Positions 46,631 through 60,810 are shown, counted from the stretch's first letter. The stretch: 64,000 bases of DNA from Paracoccus cavernae (GCA_030410095.1 JAUFRC010000001.1:756501-820500); one strand, 5' to 3'. Made by a program: numbers and translations. The notes: generated by a model not told the origin, from the letters alone.

Positions 46631-47732
46631 TGGCGATTTCCGAACTCAATCGCCGCAGGCTGCGCAGCTTCCGGCGCAATTCCCGCGCTTTCTGGTCGCT
46701 GGTGATCTTCACCGTGCTTTTCGTGCTGTCGCTCTTTGCCGAGCTGATCGCGAACGACAAGCCGATCCTGATGCGCTATCGCGGCGAATTCTATATGCCG
46801 GTCTACCAGTTCTACTCGAGAAGACCTTTGGCGGCGATTTCGGCACCGAGGCGATCTATACCGATCCGGGCGTGCAATGCCTGATCAAGACCGGCGGGCG
46901 CGAGGAATGCTGGGATGATCCCGAGGCCGTCATGATCGAGGCCGAAAGCGGCATGGTCGGAGGCGAGCCCGTCGAGGCGGGCTGGATGATCTGGCCGATC
47001 ATTCCCTATAACTACCAGACCATCAGCAGCGTGGGCACCGCGCCGAGCGCGCCCGATGCCGCGCATTGGCTGGGCACCGACGATACCGCCCGCGACGTGC
47101 TGGCACGGATCATCTACGGCTTTCGGCTCTCGATCATCTTCACTCTGGTGGTGACGATTGTCTCTTCGGTGATCGGGATCGCGGCGGGGGCCGTGCAGGG
47201 ATATTTCGGCGGCCGTGTCGATCTCGTTCTTCAGAGATTGCTTGAGATATGGTCGTCAACCCCTTCTCTTTATGTGATTATCATCATGTTCGCGATCCTT
47301 GGCCGCAGCTTCTGGCTGTTGGTCGCGCTCTCGATCCTTTTCGGCTGGCCCGCGCTTGTGGGCGTTGTGCGCGCCGAATTCCTGCGGGCGCGTAACTTCG
47401 AATATGTCCGTGCCGCCCGCGCTTTGGGCGTCAGTGACCGCGTCATCATGTTCCGCCACATTCTGCCCAATGCGATGGTCGCGACCCTGACCATGCTGCC
47501 CTTCGTCGTGACCGGCGCGATTTCCAGCCTCGCCGCGCTCGACTATCTCGGCTACGGCCTGCCCGCCTCGGCACCCTCGCTCGGCGAGCTGGCGCTTCAG
47601 GCCAAGCAGAATCTTCAGGCACCCTGGCTCGCGTTTACCGCATTTTTTACTTTCGCGATCATGCTCTCGTTGTTGATCTTCATCTTCGAGGGTGTGCGTG
47701 ACGCGTTTGATCCGAGAAAGACATTCAAATGA
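46630..47732 (+). CDS. yejE: peptide ABC transporter permease YejE (one frame break)
   Basis: About 367 residues. Starts [20 protein letters not shown], then the first helix, a periplasmic loop with the conserved pair VQC..EECW, and the transport domain with the EAA loop RAARALGVSDRVIMFRHILP. The break near 46816 lacks one base and repairs QFYSEKTFGGDFGTEAIY. The end overlaps yejF by 4 bases. Confidence 0.92.
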
Positions 47733-49316
47733 GCGCCGTTCTTCAGGTCTCGGACCTGCGCATCAGCTTTCGTCAGGACGGCAAGGTCGTGCCTGCGGTC
47801 AAAGGCGTCAGCTTCGCGGTCGGGGCGGGTGAAACCGTGGCGCTGGTCGGTGAATCGGGGTCGGGCAAATCGGTAACCGCGCTGAGTACCGTGCGGCTTC
47901 TGGGCGATGCCGCACAGGTCGAGGGCAGCGTGACCTACAAGGGGCGCGAGCTAGTCGGCGCCCCCGAGGCGGAGCTGCGTCAGGTCCGCGGCAACGACAT
48001 CAGTTTCATCTTTCAGGAGCCGATGACCTCGCTCAACCCGTTGCAAACCTTGGAAAAGCAGCTTGGCGAAAGCCTCGCGCTACATCAGGGGCTCAGCGGT
48101 GCGGCAGCGCGCGCGCATTGTCGAATTGCTCGACAAGGTGGGGATCCGCGATTCCGAGAGCCGCCTTTCGGATTATCCGCACCAGTTTTCTGGCGGCCAG
48201 CGCCAGCGCATCATGATCGCGATGGCGCTTGCCAACGGGCCGGAGCTGCTGATCGCCGACGAGCCGACAACCGCGCTCGACGTGACCATTCAGGCCCAGA
48301 TCATGGACCTTCTGGCCGAACTCAAGCGCAGCGAGGGGCTGTCGATGCTGTTCATCAGCCATGACCTCGGTCTCGTTCGCCGCATTGCGGATCGGGTCTG
48401 CGTGATGAAGGATGGCGAAATCGTCGAACAGGGGCCTGCCGAACAGGTCTTTGCCAATCCGCAGCACGACTATACCCGCAAACTTCTGGCCGCCGAGCCG
48501 GTCGGACGGGCGGAGCCGATCGCCGCCGATGCGCCCGAATATCTCGCGCTGCGCGATCTCAAAGTCTGGTTTCCGGTCAAACGCGGGCTTTTGCGCCGGA
48601 CCGTCGGCCATATCAAGGCGGTCAACGGCGCAAGCCTGACCGTCCATGCGGGCGAGACATTGGGGATCGTCGGCGATCCGGCTCGGGCAAGACCACTTTG
48701 GCGCTGGCTCTGATGCGGCTGATCGAAAGCGACGGGCCGATCATCTATATGGGCCGCGACATAAGCACTTTGCCCGCGCGCCAGATGCGCCAGCTTCGCC
48801 GCGACATGCAGATCGTCTTTCAGGACCCCTTCGGCAGCCTCTCGCCGCGAATGACGGTCGAGCAGATCATCGCCGAGGGGCTGGGCGTCCACGGCGTCGA
48901 TCCGGGCCGCAACCGTCGCGATATGGTCGCCGAAATCATGGGCGAGGTCGGCCTTAATCCCGAGGCGATGCACCGCTACCCCCATGAATTCTCGGGCGGG
49001 CAACGCCAGCGGATCGCGATCGCGCGGGCGATGATCCTGCGGCCCAAGCTGGTGGTTCTGGACGAGCCGACCTCGGCACTGGATATGACGGTTCAGGTCC
49101 AGATTGTCGAACTGCTGCGCAATCTGCAGAAGAAACACGGGCTGGCCTTTGTTTTCATCAGCCACGACCTGCGCGTCGTGCGCGCCATGGCCCATAAGAT
49201 CATGGTCATGCGCGCGGGCGAGGTGGTCGAGCAGGGCCGACGGCAGCCATATTCGACGCGCCGCGCGCCGAATATACCCGCAACCTCATGGACGCCGCTT
49301 TCCGGGACCACCGCGC

Positions 49317-49320
<4 letters not shown>
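47729..49320 (+). CDS. yejF: peptide ABC transporter ATP-binding protein YejF, two-domain (three frame breaks)
   Basis: About 531 residues, two ATPase halves in one chain. First half: Walker A GESGSGKS, signature FSGGQRQR, Walker [13 protein letters not shown]. Second half: GESGSGKTT once one base is added at 48675-48676, signature [19 protein letters not shown]. Other breaks: a GC unit at 48107-48116 ([11 protein letters not shown]) and CC at 49237-49238 ([17 protein letters not shown]). Energises YejBE. The stop overlaps the start of a glycosyltransferase. Confidence 0.92.
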
Positions 49321-52131
<2,811 letters not shown>

Positions 52132-52342
52132 CGCCGCGCAAAAATCGGACAGTGGTATGATGGTCGAGCCGTGCGTGGACGCGAGCAAAGGCCGCGCGCA
52201 TGGAATAAACGGCGTGGTGCCGGAGGCACCGGACGACTTCGGGCGCAGGTCTCTCGGGTGACCAAACGGGGCGCATGTCGCTTCTTGGCGTGTATGCGGG
52301 CCGCCCCGCTGATCGCGGGACGGTCCGGTTCATGGCTGGGCC
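52132..52342. other. non-coding region between gdhA and a secreted hydrolase
   Basis: About 210 GC-rich bases. One strong hairpin GGTGCC..GGCACC near 52215-52230. No open frame with family resemblance and no riboswitch core that I can recognise. Confidence 0.5.
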
Positions 52343-53412
52343 TTATTCCGCCGGATGCCAGGCGCAGATCCCGAGCTTTTCGCTTGGCGTCACATCGGCG
52401 GCGGGGACCAGCGCGCTCTCACCTTCGCGGCAGACGACGGTATGATCGCCGTATCCGGCCATATCGGCGAGGATCTGGTCCCAATGGCGGTATTGGACCG
52501 TGTGGCCCTCGTCTGGGTAAAGCGTTGCGCGGGCGATGTTGGGCAGGGCCTCCTGCCATTGACGCATCTCTTCGGGCGTCACGGCTTTGTCCGCGTCGCC
52601 GTAATAGAGATAGGTGGGGGCAGTGATTTTTGCCGCATCGACCACGGCATTCCCGCCGCAGATCAGGAGCCGCTCGTGCGCAAGCGCGGCCGCGCCCTCG
52701 TTCGCGCCGTCGATGTAGAACGAGCGCGTCGCATCGGCATAGGCCCGCGTCTGCCAGCCCGGCACCACAAGGACAGGCGAGCCCGGCACCGCCCACCATT
52801 CCTTGGGGCTGAGCACGGCTTTCTCGCTCGAGGCTTTGACTTCCGCGGGATCGCTCGCACAGGCTTTGGGATCGCTGCGCGTCGGCAGCGTGCGCGCCAC
52901 AGCCGCGCCGAGATGGAGCGAGATCACCCGATCGGGGACCGCCGCCGCAAGATGGGCGGCATAGGCTCCGCCGCCCGAAATTGCCATGACCGCGAAACGC
53001 TCGACGCCGAGATGGGCCAGAACCGCGAGGATTTCCGCGTTGTAGTCGCCATAGCCGAGCGCCGGGTCAAAGGCGGATTCGCCAAAGCCGTTGCGTTCGA
53101 CCGAGATCACACGCAAGCCCAGAGCCTCGCGGCTGCTGCGGGCGAATTCCGTGAGCTGGAAGGCCTCGAGGCTGGTTCCGGCCCCGCCGATGAAGACAAC
53201 GACGCGGCCGTCGCGCGGGCCCTCGTCGATATAGAAGATCGCGCGACCGTTCTGGTCGAGCTGATGGACCTCGGCTCCGATCGGATCGAAGTTGTTTTGC
53301 AAGGTGATTTCACCTGCCGGTTTGGGCGGCTCTTGCGCGAAAAGCGGTTGGACCGCGAGCAGGGGGCGAGGGTGCTGGCGGCAATGAGGAGGGGGCGAAC
53401 GAATGTCTGCAT
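52343..53412 (-). CDS. secreted alpha/beta hydrolase (one frame break)
   Basis: About 356 residues. ATG 53412 gives a signal peptide ending ..LLAVQPLFAQEPP once one C is restored in the G run 53362-53366. The fold shows VVVFIGGAGTSLEAF (oxyanion strand), VISVERNGFGES, nucleophile elbow AISGGG (AxSxGG), the acid region YYGDADKAVTPEE and the terminal His DEGHTVQYRHW. Haloalkane-dehalogenase/epoxide-hydrolase-like arrangement, with the nucleophile Ser. Periplasmic esterase of unknown substrate. Confidence 0.82.
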
Positions 53413-53635
53413 CTGCACTTCCGGATCAAAGGGTTGCGTGAAAACGGCTGGCGGATCGGCGCGGGCAAAGGGTCTCGGGCGGCCTGTCGGAACCGGCAGG
53501 CGGGCTTTGGGTCAAAGCTTTGATGTCATGGGATCTTTGTGACGCGTCTGGTTTGATTATTCGGGATGCGGTCTGCGCGGGATATGCGGTTTCCGCCGAA
53601 TTTTTTGCCGATCCGGACAATCTGGAACGTAAAAA

Positions 53636-53663
53636 CAAAAGGCCGCCCGATCGGGGCGGCCTG
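53636..53663 (-). terminator. terminator of the uxaC operon
   Basis: Minus-strand stem GGCCGCCC/GGGCGGCC with a 5-base loop (53641-53661) followed by TTTTGTTTTT. It lies about 60 bases beyond the uxaC stop and closes the GntR-to-uxaC transcript. Confidence 0.8.
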
Positions 53664-53722
53664 CTTTGCTCTTGGTCCGCGCTCCGACGCGAATGGCGCG
53701 AGACGCTTGCGCGCGGCTGTCC

Positions 53723-55112
53723 TCAGAGCCGGTAGCCGTCCCGTGCGAGTCCACCCGCAAGAAGGCGCGCGAGCGTATGGGCTTCGTCCTCGTCGAGGCG
53801 GTGGGTGACGACGAGCTCGGCCAGAAAGGCGGAATCCGCCCTGCGGCTGACGTCGTGGCGTGCTGGGATCGAGCACAATGCGCGGGTATCGTCGTTGAAA
53901 CCCACGGTATTGTAGAAGCCCGCCGTCTCGGTCGCCATTTCGCGGAACCGCTTGATCCCCTCGAAACTGTCGTGAAACCACCAGGGCGGCCCCAACCGCA
54001 ACGAGGGATAGGCGCCCGCCAGCGGGCGAGCTCGCGCGCATAGGTCGTCTCGTCGAGGGTAAAGAGGATCAGTCGCAGGTCCTGTTCCATGCCCACGGCG
54101 TCGAGCAGCGGCTTGAGCGCCGCGGTAAAGCTGACCGGCTGCGGGATGTCGAAGCCGCGGTCGCGACCGTAGCGGGCGAAAACCGCCGCGCTATGGTTGC
54201 GCAAGGAGCCGGCGTGAAGCTGCATGACCAGACCGTCCTCGACCGACATCCGCGCCATTTCGGTAAGCATCTGAGCACGAAACAGCTCGGCCTCGGCGGG
54301 GGTGGCGCGGCCTGCGCGGATGCGCGCAAAGAGCTGCGCGGCCTCGGCTGCGGGCAGGTCGGCTGTTTGGGGGTCGGGTGCCCGTGATCGGTCGCCGTGG
54401 CCCCCATCGCGCGGAAGAACGCGCGGCGGGCGCGATGGGCGTCGAGATAGCCCTGCCAGCTGCCGGTATCGCAGCCGGTGAGTTCGCCCAGGCGGTCGAG
54501 ATTGGCGGCAAAGCCTTGCGTCTCGGGGTCGATCACCGCATCGGGGCGATAGGTCGGGACCACACGGCCCGACCAGCCGCTGTCTTTGGCCATCTGGTGC
54601 CAGCCGAGATCGTCGAGCGCGGAATCCGTGGTCGCGATCACATCGATGCCGAAACGCTCGTAAAGCGCGCGCGGACGGTAGTCGGGCAGGGCGAGCCGCT
54701 CGTTGACCGCGTCGTAGATCTCGTCGGCATTGTGGTGGGAGAGCCGCTCCTCGATGCCGAAGACCTGCGAAAGGGAATGGTCGAACCAGAGCCGCGAGGG
54801 CGTGCCCTGAAACAGGTGGTACTGGCTCGCGAAACGCCGCCAGATCGCGCGCGGATCGCTGTCGGCATCCGGCCCGATGCCGAGATCCTCATAGGCCATG
54901 CCCTGACTGATGAGCATACGCACGACATAATGGTCGGGGATGACGAGAAGCTCGGCGGGATTGGCGAAAGCGCCGTTCTCGCCCCACCAACGCGGATCGG
55001 TATGGCCGTGGGGCGAGACGATCGGGGCCTTTTCCACCGCGTGGTAGAGGGCGCGCGCGATGTCGCGTGTTGCCGGATCTGCAGGGAAAAGGCGGTCGGG
55101 ATGAAGCAACAT
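53723..55112 (-). CDS. uxaC: glucuronate isomerase (two frame breaks)
   Basis: Isomerises glucuronate to fructuronate and galacturonate to tagaturonate. About 463 residues. Opens HPDRLFPADPATRDIARALY, with the metal-binding SPHGHTDPRWW and the later ..HAGSLRNHSAA. Breaks at the G run 54369-54373 (PTPQTADLPAAEAA) and GGG 54024-54026 (PLAGAYPSLRLGPPWWFHDS) each need one base. Last gene of the GntR-epimerase-TRAP-uxaC operon, following dctM by one base. Confidence 0.94.
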
Positions 55113-55113
55113 G

Positions 55114-56405
55114 TCAGTGACCCATCATCATGTCGGGCAGGAACATCACGATGCCGGGGAAGCAGATCATGATCGCGACCACGGCAAAAACCGCGAGGGC
55201 AAGCGGGATCAGCTCGGCGGTATATTCCTTGTAGGAGACGTTGAGGATGCCGCAAACCGTGAACATCGAGACGCCGACCGGGGGCGTCATCCCGCCGAAG
55301 GTCACCAAGGTCATCATGATCAGGCCGAAATGGACCGGATCAATCCCTGCCGCCGTGATCACCGGCACGAGAATCGGGGTGAGCAGCATCACGATCACTG
55401 TCGCCTCGACCAGCATGCCGAAGACCAGCAGGAAGGCCGAGATGGTAAAGAGCAGCGCGATCTTGGAGCTGAAGAGGCCCATGGTCAGCTCGGCGAGGGT
55501 CTGGGGCACGCGCTCGAAGGTGATGACATAGCCGAAAGCGCCCGAAAGCAGGATGATGAACATGATCATGCCGATATCGCGCACCGACAGGAGCAGCGCA
55601 TCGACAATCGCGGCAAAGCTCAGTTCGCGGTAGATCACGACGCCCACCACCAGCGCATAGGCCACGGCGAAAGCGCCGGCCTCCGAGGGGTGAAGATGCC
55701 GAAGCGGATCCCGACGATCAGCCAGACCGGAAACAGGATCGCCCAGAAGCTGGCTTTGACGGCGGCTACGACCTCGGCAAAGGTCGGCAGGCGGTCGCTT
55801 TGGGGTTTATAGCCGCGTTTGCGCGAAACCCAGGCGGTGGTGATCATCAGCGCGATGGTCAAAAGCACGCCGGGCACGATCCCCGCGATAAAGAGCCGCC
55901 CGATCGAGACTTCGCCCAGAAATCCGTAAAGGATCAGCCCGAGGCTCGGCGGGATCGTTGCGGTGATCAGCCCGCCGACGGACAGAAGGGCGGCGGTAAA
56001 GCCTTTGGAATAGCCCTCCTTGATCATCGGCCCGCCGAGGATGCGCGACTGCATCGCGGCATCGGCGACCGCAGAGCCGGAGATCCCGCCCATCAGCGCC
56101 GAAAGCAGAAGGCTGACCTGCGCCAGACCGCCCCGCATCCAGCCCGCCAGCGTCGAGGCGAGCAGCATCATGCGCGGCGTGATGCCCGATCCGTTCATCA
56201 GATGGCCGACAAGGATGAAAAGCGGCACGGCCAGAAGCGGAAAGGACTGGCTGGCGGCAACGATCCGCTGCACCGCCGTCGCATCGGGCATGAAGGTCGT
56301 GGGCAGCAGGAAGTAGACGAGGCTCGCCACGCCGATCGAGAAGGCGACCGGCATGCCGATGACCATGAGCAAAAGCGCAAGGCAAAGCAGGATGAAGGAA
56401 ATCAT
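55114..56405 (-). CDS. dctM: TRAP transporter large permease (one frame break)
   Basis: About 430 residues, twelve expected membrane helices. Family motifs MPVAFSIGVASLVYF, the ..SGSAVADAAMQSRI stretch and GGLITATIPPSLGLI are present; the C-terminus has GGMTPPVGVSMFTVCGI. One C is missing in the G run 55687-55690, repairing TPSEAGAFAVAYALVVG. Overlaps dctQ by 4 bases. Part of a sodium-driven uptake system whose ligand is probably a uronate, judged from uxaC. Confidence 0.94.
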
Positions 56406-56893
56406 AGCAGTTGCTCCTGATCACGGGTCTCCGGCTCGATCGAATGGAGCAGGCCGAGACCGGCGATGCGGCGGATGAGCGAGATGATCATCAGTGCGCA
56501 GCCGACCGGAAAGGCCAGCGTGACCCAGCCGTAGGACAGACCCGATGCGCCCATTTCGCGCGCCCAGTTCGACATGGCGAGCTTCCAGCCGAGCCAGCCG
56601 CAATATCCGAGAAAGCCGAGGATCAGCACGATGCAGACCAGATGGAGGATCCGGCGCAGATTGGGCGAGACCGCATCGGGCAGTGCCGAGATGCGGATAT
56701 GCTCGCCACGCTTCATCACGAGATCGGCCCCAAGCATGCAGGTCCAGATCAGCAGCAGTTGTGCGATCTCGGGACCCGACGGCACCGGATGGCCCATCGA
56801 GCGGCCGACCGCCCCCACCAGAACGGCAGTGACCGTCCCCGCGAGAAAGACGACGGCGGTGATTTCCTCGACCTTGTCGAATAGTTTCAGCAT
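56402..56893 (-). CDS. dctQ: TRAP transporter small permease
   Basis: 163 residues, intact, four membrane helices (about 12-32, 45-62, 85-108, 127-148). The ..AQLLLIWTCMLGADLVMKRGEHI stretch is the DctQ signature. It pairs with dctM and dctP. Confidence 0.94.
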   Translation of the reverse strand: MLKLFDKVEEITAVVFLAGTVTAVLVGAVGRSMGHPVPSGPEIAQLLLIWTCMLGADLVMKRGEHIRISALPDAVSPNLRRILHLVCIVLILGFLGYCGWLGWKLAMSNWAREMGASGLSYGWVTLAFPVGCALMIISLIRRIAGLGLLHSIEPETRDQEQLL

Positions 56894-56962
56894 GGTTCCT
56901 CCCTGCTCGTTCTTGCGCCTTTGGCGGCGGGCGCGGCAGGTCGGCCGCGCCCGCCCATGCGC

Positions 56963-57940
56963 TTATTTTGCCGCGTCGATGAAGGGTTGCAGTGCGGCGC
57001 GGGCCTCTTCGAGGCCGAGGTCGGCATAGACGCTTGCGGTCAGTGCCTTGAACTCCTCGGGGTTGACCTCGTTGACGACCATGCCGCCGGCCTTCATCTC
57101 GGCCAGAACCTCTTCGCCTTTGGCGACGGTTGCGGCCGAAGCCTCGTCACCGGCGCGGGCCAGTTCCTCGACCAGAATGGTCTGGTGCTCGGGCGAGAGG
57201 TTCTTGAACCATGCTTCCGAGGTGGTCAGGCCGGTCACGAGCTGGACGTGGTTGGTGAAGGCGAGGTTGCCCGTCACCTCGTGCAGCTTGATCCCGTAGG
57301 CGCCGGTCAATTGCGCCTCGGCCCCGTCGATCGCCGCAAGCTGGAGGCCGGAATAGACCTCGGACCAGGGCATCGGCACGGCGGTCGCGCCCATCGCATT
57401 CACGGTTGCAAGCCAGCCGGGCGCGTCGATGGTACGCACGCGCACGCCCGCGAGATCGGCGGGTTTGGTGACCGGCGCTTTGGTGAACATCTGGCGCGTG
57501 CCCTGGAACCAGTTGTAGTTCAAAAGCCGCAGTTGCGCCGACGAGGCCAGTTCTTCGACCCATGCCTTGTAGGGCTCGGAATCGGTGATGGCCGCATATT
57601 GCGTCCATTCGTCGACGAGATAGGGCGCCGAAAGGATGCCGAGCTCTTTCTGGAAGGGGGCCAGTCGGCCCGCATCGACCAGAACCGCGACCGCCGCGCC
57701 GTTACGGATCTGTTCGAGCACGTCATTGTCCGAGCCGAGCTGCGAGGAAGGATAGACGGTGACGTCGATCTCGCCCTTGCTGCGCTCCTCGATACGGGTC
57801 GCGGCGGCCTCCATGGCGATTGCCAGCGGATCGGTCGCGTTTTGCGACGTCGAAAGCGCGAATTTGATCTCCGCCATCGCGCCCAATGCACTGCCGCACA
57901 AAAGCAGTGCCGAAAGTCCCAAAGTCCTGATCGTCAACAT
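56963..57940 (-). CDS. dctP: TRAP transporter substrate-binding protein
   Basis: 325 residues, intact. Signal peptide (MLTIRTLGLSALLLCGSALGAMA), DctP fold with YPSSQLGSDNDVLEQIRNG, the ligand-contact Arg region LAGVRVRTIDAPGW and the conserved PMPWSEVYSGLQ. ATG 57940 follows AAAGGGAG. In the sequence as given the preceding epimerase frame has no stop before it, which I attribute to an indel. Confidence 0.94.
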   Translation of the reverse strand: MLTIRTLGLSALLLCGSALGAMAEIKFALSTSQNATDPLAIAMEAAATRIEERSKGEIDVTVYPSSQLGSDNDVLEQIRNGAAVAVLVDAGRLAPFQKELGILSAPYLVDEWTQYAAITDSEPYKAWVEELASSAQLRLLNYNWFQGTRQMFTKAPVTKPADLAGVRVRTIDAPGWLATVNAMGATAVPMPWSEVYSGLQLAAIDGAEAQLTGAYGIKLHEVTGNLAFTNHVQLVTGLTTSEAWFKNLSPEHQTILVEELARAGDEASAATVAKGEEVLAEMKAGGMVVNEVNPEEFKALTASVYADLGLEEARAALQPFIDAAK

Positions 57941-57959
57941 CTCTCCCTTTTGTTGATAG

Positions 57960-59192
57960 TCAGCCGTGTTTTTCCCCGGCCATAACCCCGCACGGACGCC
58001 CTCCGTCAGCGCCAGTACAAGATGATAGACCAGCCGCGTCAGCGTCTCGGGCCAAAGAACCGAGGCGTCCGGCGCAAGCTGGTTGCGCCAAAGCCCGCCC
58101 TCGAACCAGCGTTCGCACATGAGGATGAAAAGCGCCTGCGCGCGCGCGCCATTGCCGCTTCTCCGGCGCTATGGCGAATGGCGAAAGCCTTGATCGCCTC
58201 GGTCTGGGGCCAGAGCAGCAGATTGTTTTCAAGCACCGCGCCTGCAGGGGTGATCGCATCAAGCGCCGCACCGGCCAGAGGGCCGTCGGTCGCGATCCCG
58301 TGGCGGTCCGCAAAGGCGCACAGCTTTGCGGCGATGCCGCGCAGCCTCCCGTCCCCCGAGAAATCTGCCTCGCGGTTCAAAAGCCACGCCCATTCATATT
58401 GATGCCCCGGCTCGCGGCGCAGGCCCGCATCGCCCGGGGCCTGCGACAGATCGGGAGCGACCCATTCGCGGATGCTGCCGCTTTGGGCATCGAAAAAGTG
58501 GCGCAAAGCCAAAGCGCGCAGATCTGCGGCGCGGGCCAGCCAATCGATGCCGGTTTCCCCGCATGCCATCTCGTGAGCCTGAAGATAGGCCTCGTAAAGA
58601 TGCATATGAGGGTTTTGCGAGCGCAGCGGGGCATCGGGCGCTGCCGGATCGCTTACGCCGTCATCCTCGATCAGGAGGCCGGTTGCGGGATCGGTCAGGT
58701 GCCGGTCGATCGCCGCGAGGCAATCCGCGATTTCACGGTCCAATACGGCCGAGGGCGACAGCCGCGCCCATGTCGCCAGGGCCAGAAGCACGAAGCTTTG
58801 GTCATAGCTGCGCGCCAGCCCATCCGCGACGCGCCCCGTCGGCTGCCCCGCGTGGGTCAAGGCGCGGCAATAGAGCCCGTTGCCCTTGCGGTAGCGCGCG
58901 AGCACGCCATATTGGCGCGCTGCGGCCTGCACAAGCGTGGCATTGTCCTCGGTGAGCATGGCCAAATGGGCGAGCGTAAAGAGCATGCGTGCCTGTGTCA
59001 GTACCGTCTTGTCGGCCAACGGATCGGGCCGGCCCTGCGCGTCCAAAGCATCGAAGACGCCGCCGCCGACAGGATCGCCGACCCGTGCAAGCCATTGGGG
59101 CAGCCAGTCATGGCGGAACCGCAAGGCGAGTGTCGCGGCTTTTGCGGCGGTACCGGTCTTGGGGCTGGGGCGCGCTGTGCGTCAAATTGCAT
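57960..59192 (-). CDS. AGE family sugar epimerase/isomerase (three frame breaks)
   Basis: About 411 residues, all-helical barrel of the N-acylglucosamine 2-epimerase/mannose isomerase group. Landmarks: RLFT-like MLFTLAHLAML, HMHLYEAYL with a catalytic His, and PGHQYEWAWLL with the second His. Breaks: gggg 59161-59164 (APAPKTGTAAKAAT), GC repeat near 58137-58150, and the run 57969-57977; repair of the last gives a stop at 57960, 19 bases before dctP. Uronate or aldose substrate is inferred only from the operon. Confidence 0.82.
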
Positions 59193-59197
59193 CTGCG

Positions 59198-59907
59198 TCA
59201 GACCATTTTGTCCAAAGCGTCCAGACCCGAAAAGAGCCCCGCCTGCGTCGCGACAATTCCCGGCAGATCGACCACGATCTCGTGCAGATGCAGGCGCATC
59301 GCGTGATCGGCCCGCGCGGCGTCCCTGGCACGGATCGCTTCGACGATCTCGCCATGCTGGCTGACCAGACGCTCGCGCGAAAACTGGCGCGCGCTGATAT
59401 GGCGGACACGGTTCATCTGGGTCTTGAGCGTCTCGAGGTGGTCGGCGACGGCGGCCTGATCCAGCAGCTCGGCCAGCGCGCGGTGGAACTCCTCGTCGAG
59501 GCGCATGAATGCCTCGCCCGGCGCATCGGGGCCGAGCGCGCGTTGTTCGTCCATGGCCGCATCCAGCCGCGTGATCATGGCGTCATCGGCGGTCTCCGCC
59601 AGACGGCGGGCAATATCGGCTTCGACCGCCTCGCGGATGAAGCGCGCGGTCATCACTGCGGGTAGCGAGATCAGGCTGACGAAGGTGCCGCGCTGGGGGC
59701 GGACCTCGACCAGCCCCTCTTCGGCCAGTTTGATGAAGGCCTCACGCACCGGCTGGCGCGATACGGCATAGGCGCTGGCGATTTCGGTTTCGGAAACGCG
59801 CATCCCGGGCGCAAGCTCGCCGCGAATGAGGCGCTCGCGCAGGATGCGGTAGAGCTGCGGTCCGACCGCCGCGCCTTGTTCGAGATTGGTGGCGAGATCG
59901 TCTTCAT
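59198..59907 (-). CDS. GntR/FadR-family regulator with FCD domain (one frame break)
   Basis: About 236 residues. Winged helix (LYRILRERLIRGELAPG.., ASAYAVSRQPVREAFIKL) and FCD effector domain with likely metal ligands in DEEFHRAL, SQHGEIVEAI and RLHLHEIV. Start ATG 59907 has AGGAG upstream, but one base must be added after ATGAA to read MKDDLATNLEQGAAVG. Five bases ahead of the epimerase gene, so it is the local regulator, probably answering the sugar acid or its breakdown product. Confidence 0.87.
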
Positions 59908-60301
59908 CTTCGGTCTCCTGCGTTTTGGATAGCCGTGTTCTTCCATACTAGTCAACAAATTTTGCGCGAGATCTGTGTGACTTACCCGCCTTCACCTACA
60001 GGGCCGAATGCGGAAAGCCAGAGGAAGACGGGGGATAGGGATCTTGCCCGGGCGAGGGGCAGGCTTTGGGAGATTTGGTCCTGCGGATTTTGGCGGGGAA
60101 ACGATGCGCGCGTGCTGCGGTTGGCCTTCACAAGGGGGCTGCGGGCTTGCAGGGCTACCGGCGCGAGGGGTTCAAGCGTATTAATGCACGGAACATGTCT
60201 ATTTATACCCAAAGATAACAGCAACTTGCCGAGATTTTCTAAGGCGGAGGCAAAGAAAATACGATTGTTTTCGATTTCAGGTGAAATCTTGTCTTTGCGG
60301 G
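59908..60301. other. gene-free region upstream of the GntR operon and tRNA-Gln
   Basis: About 394 bases. It should hold the operon promoter on the minus strand; the stretch 59930-59960 is AT-rich with TAGTCAACAAATT. The segment 60175-60260 is unusually AT-rich for this genome. I see no gene. Confidence 0.5.
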
Positions 60302-60330
60302 TTGCAGCCACCCGAGAGGTTGGCTAGATA
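60302..60330 (+). promoter_or_regulatory. promoter of the plus-strand tRNA-Gln
   Basis: TTGCAG (60302-60307), 17 bases, TAGATA (60325-60330). The transcript would begin a few bases before the tRNA at 60340. Confidence 0.7.
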
Positions 60331-60339
60331 GTCCGCAGT

Positions 60340-60414
60340 TGGGGCGTGGCCAAGTGGTAAGGCGTCGGTTTTTGGTACCGTGTACCGTAGGTTCGAATCC
60401 TACCGCCCCAGCCA
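60340..60414 (+). tRNA. tRNA-Gln (UUG), copy 1
   Basis: 75 bases including encoded CCA. Acceptor TGGGGCG pairs with CGCCCCA; D arm GCC..GGC; anticodon loop TTTTGGT with TTG; T arm GTAGG-TTCGAAT-CCTAC; discriminator G then CCA. All standard for glutamine. Confidence 0.95.
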
Positions 60415-60810
60415 AATTTTCCAAAAACATGAACGCGGATAATGCTGCCGGCTGGCAATGCCCGCTGGTTTTGCCGTTAGCGATGCTCGTGATCGCCGAG
60501 TGATCAGCGAGACTGGTGCATCGGTAAAATCCCAAGATACCGAATGAAGCTCCGTCCGATCATGCCCCGAATTGTTCCGGCGCTTTCCCGATACCCGTCG
60601 AAACGGCCCGCCTAAGTCCGGCGGGATTGCGTGCGGTTGGGAGGTCGCGATCGCCTGGCCCGACACCGAAGAATTGCGGCGGGGGATAGGGGAAAATTTA
60701 GACGGTAACCCAAGCGCAGGTGCTCATGGGGTTGCACCAAAAATTCCCGACATGCCTTGGACGGCTCGGTCTGCGCCGAAGCGCTTAGTCACTGCAATTC
60801 AAGAAAGATC
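60415..60810. other. spacer between two convergent tRNA-Gln genes
   Basis: 396 bases with no convincing gene. Short open frames on the plus strand run into the antisense of the second tRNA and have no family resemblance. Both tRNAs are transcribed into this segment. Confidence 0.5.

Noticed and set aside
52132..52342. Possible riboswitch (CACCGGA and TCTCTCGGGTGACC resemble parts of a glycine aptamer)
   Set aside because: The order and pairing of a glycine riboswitch cannot be drawn, and no glycine gene follows.
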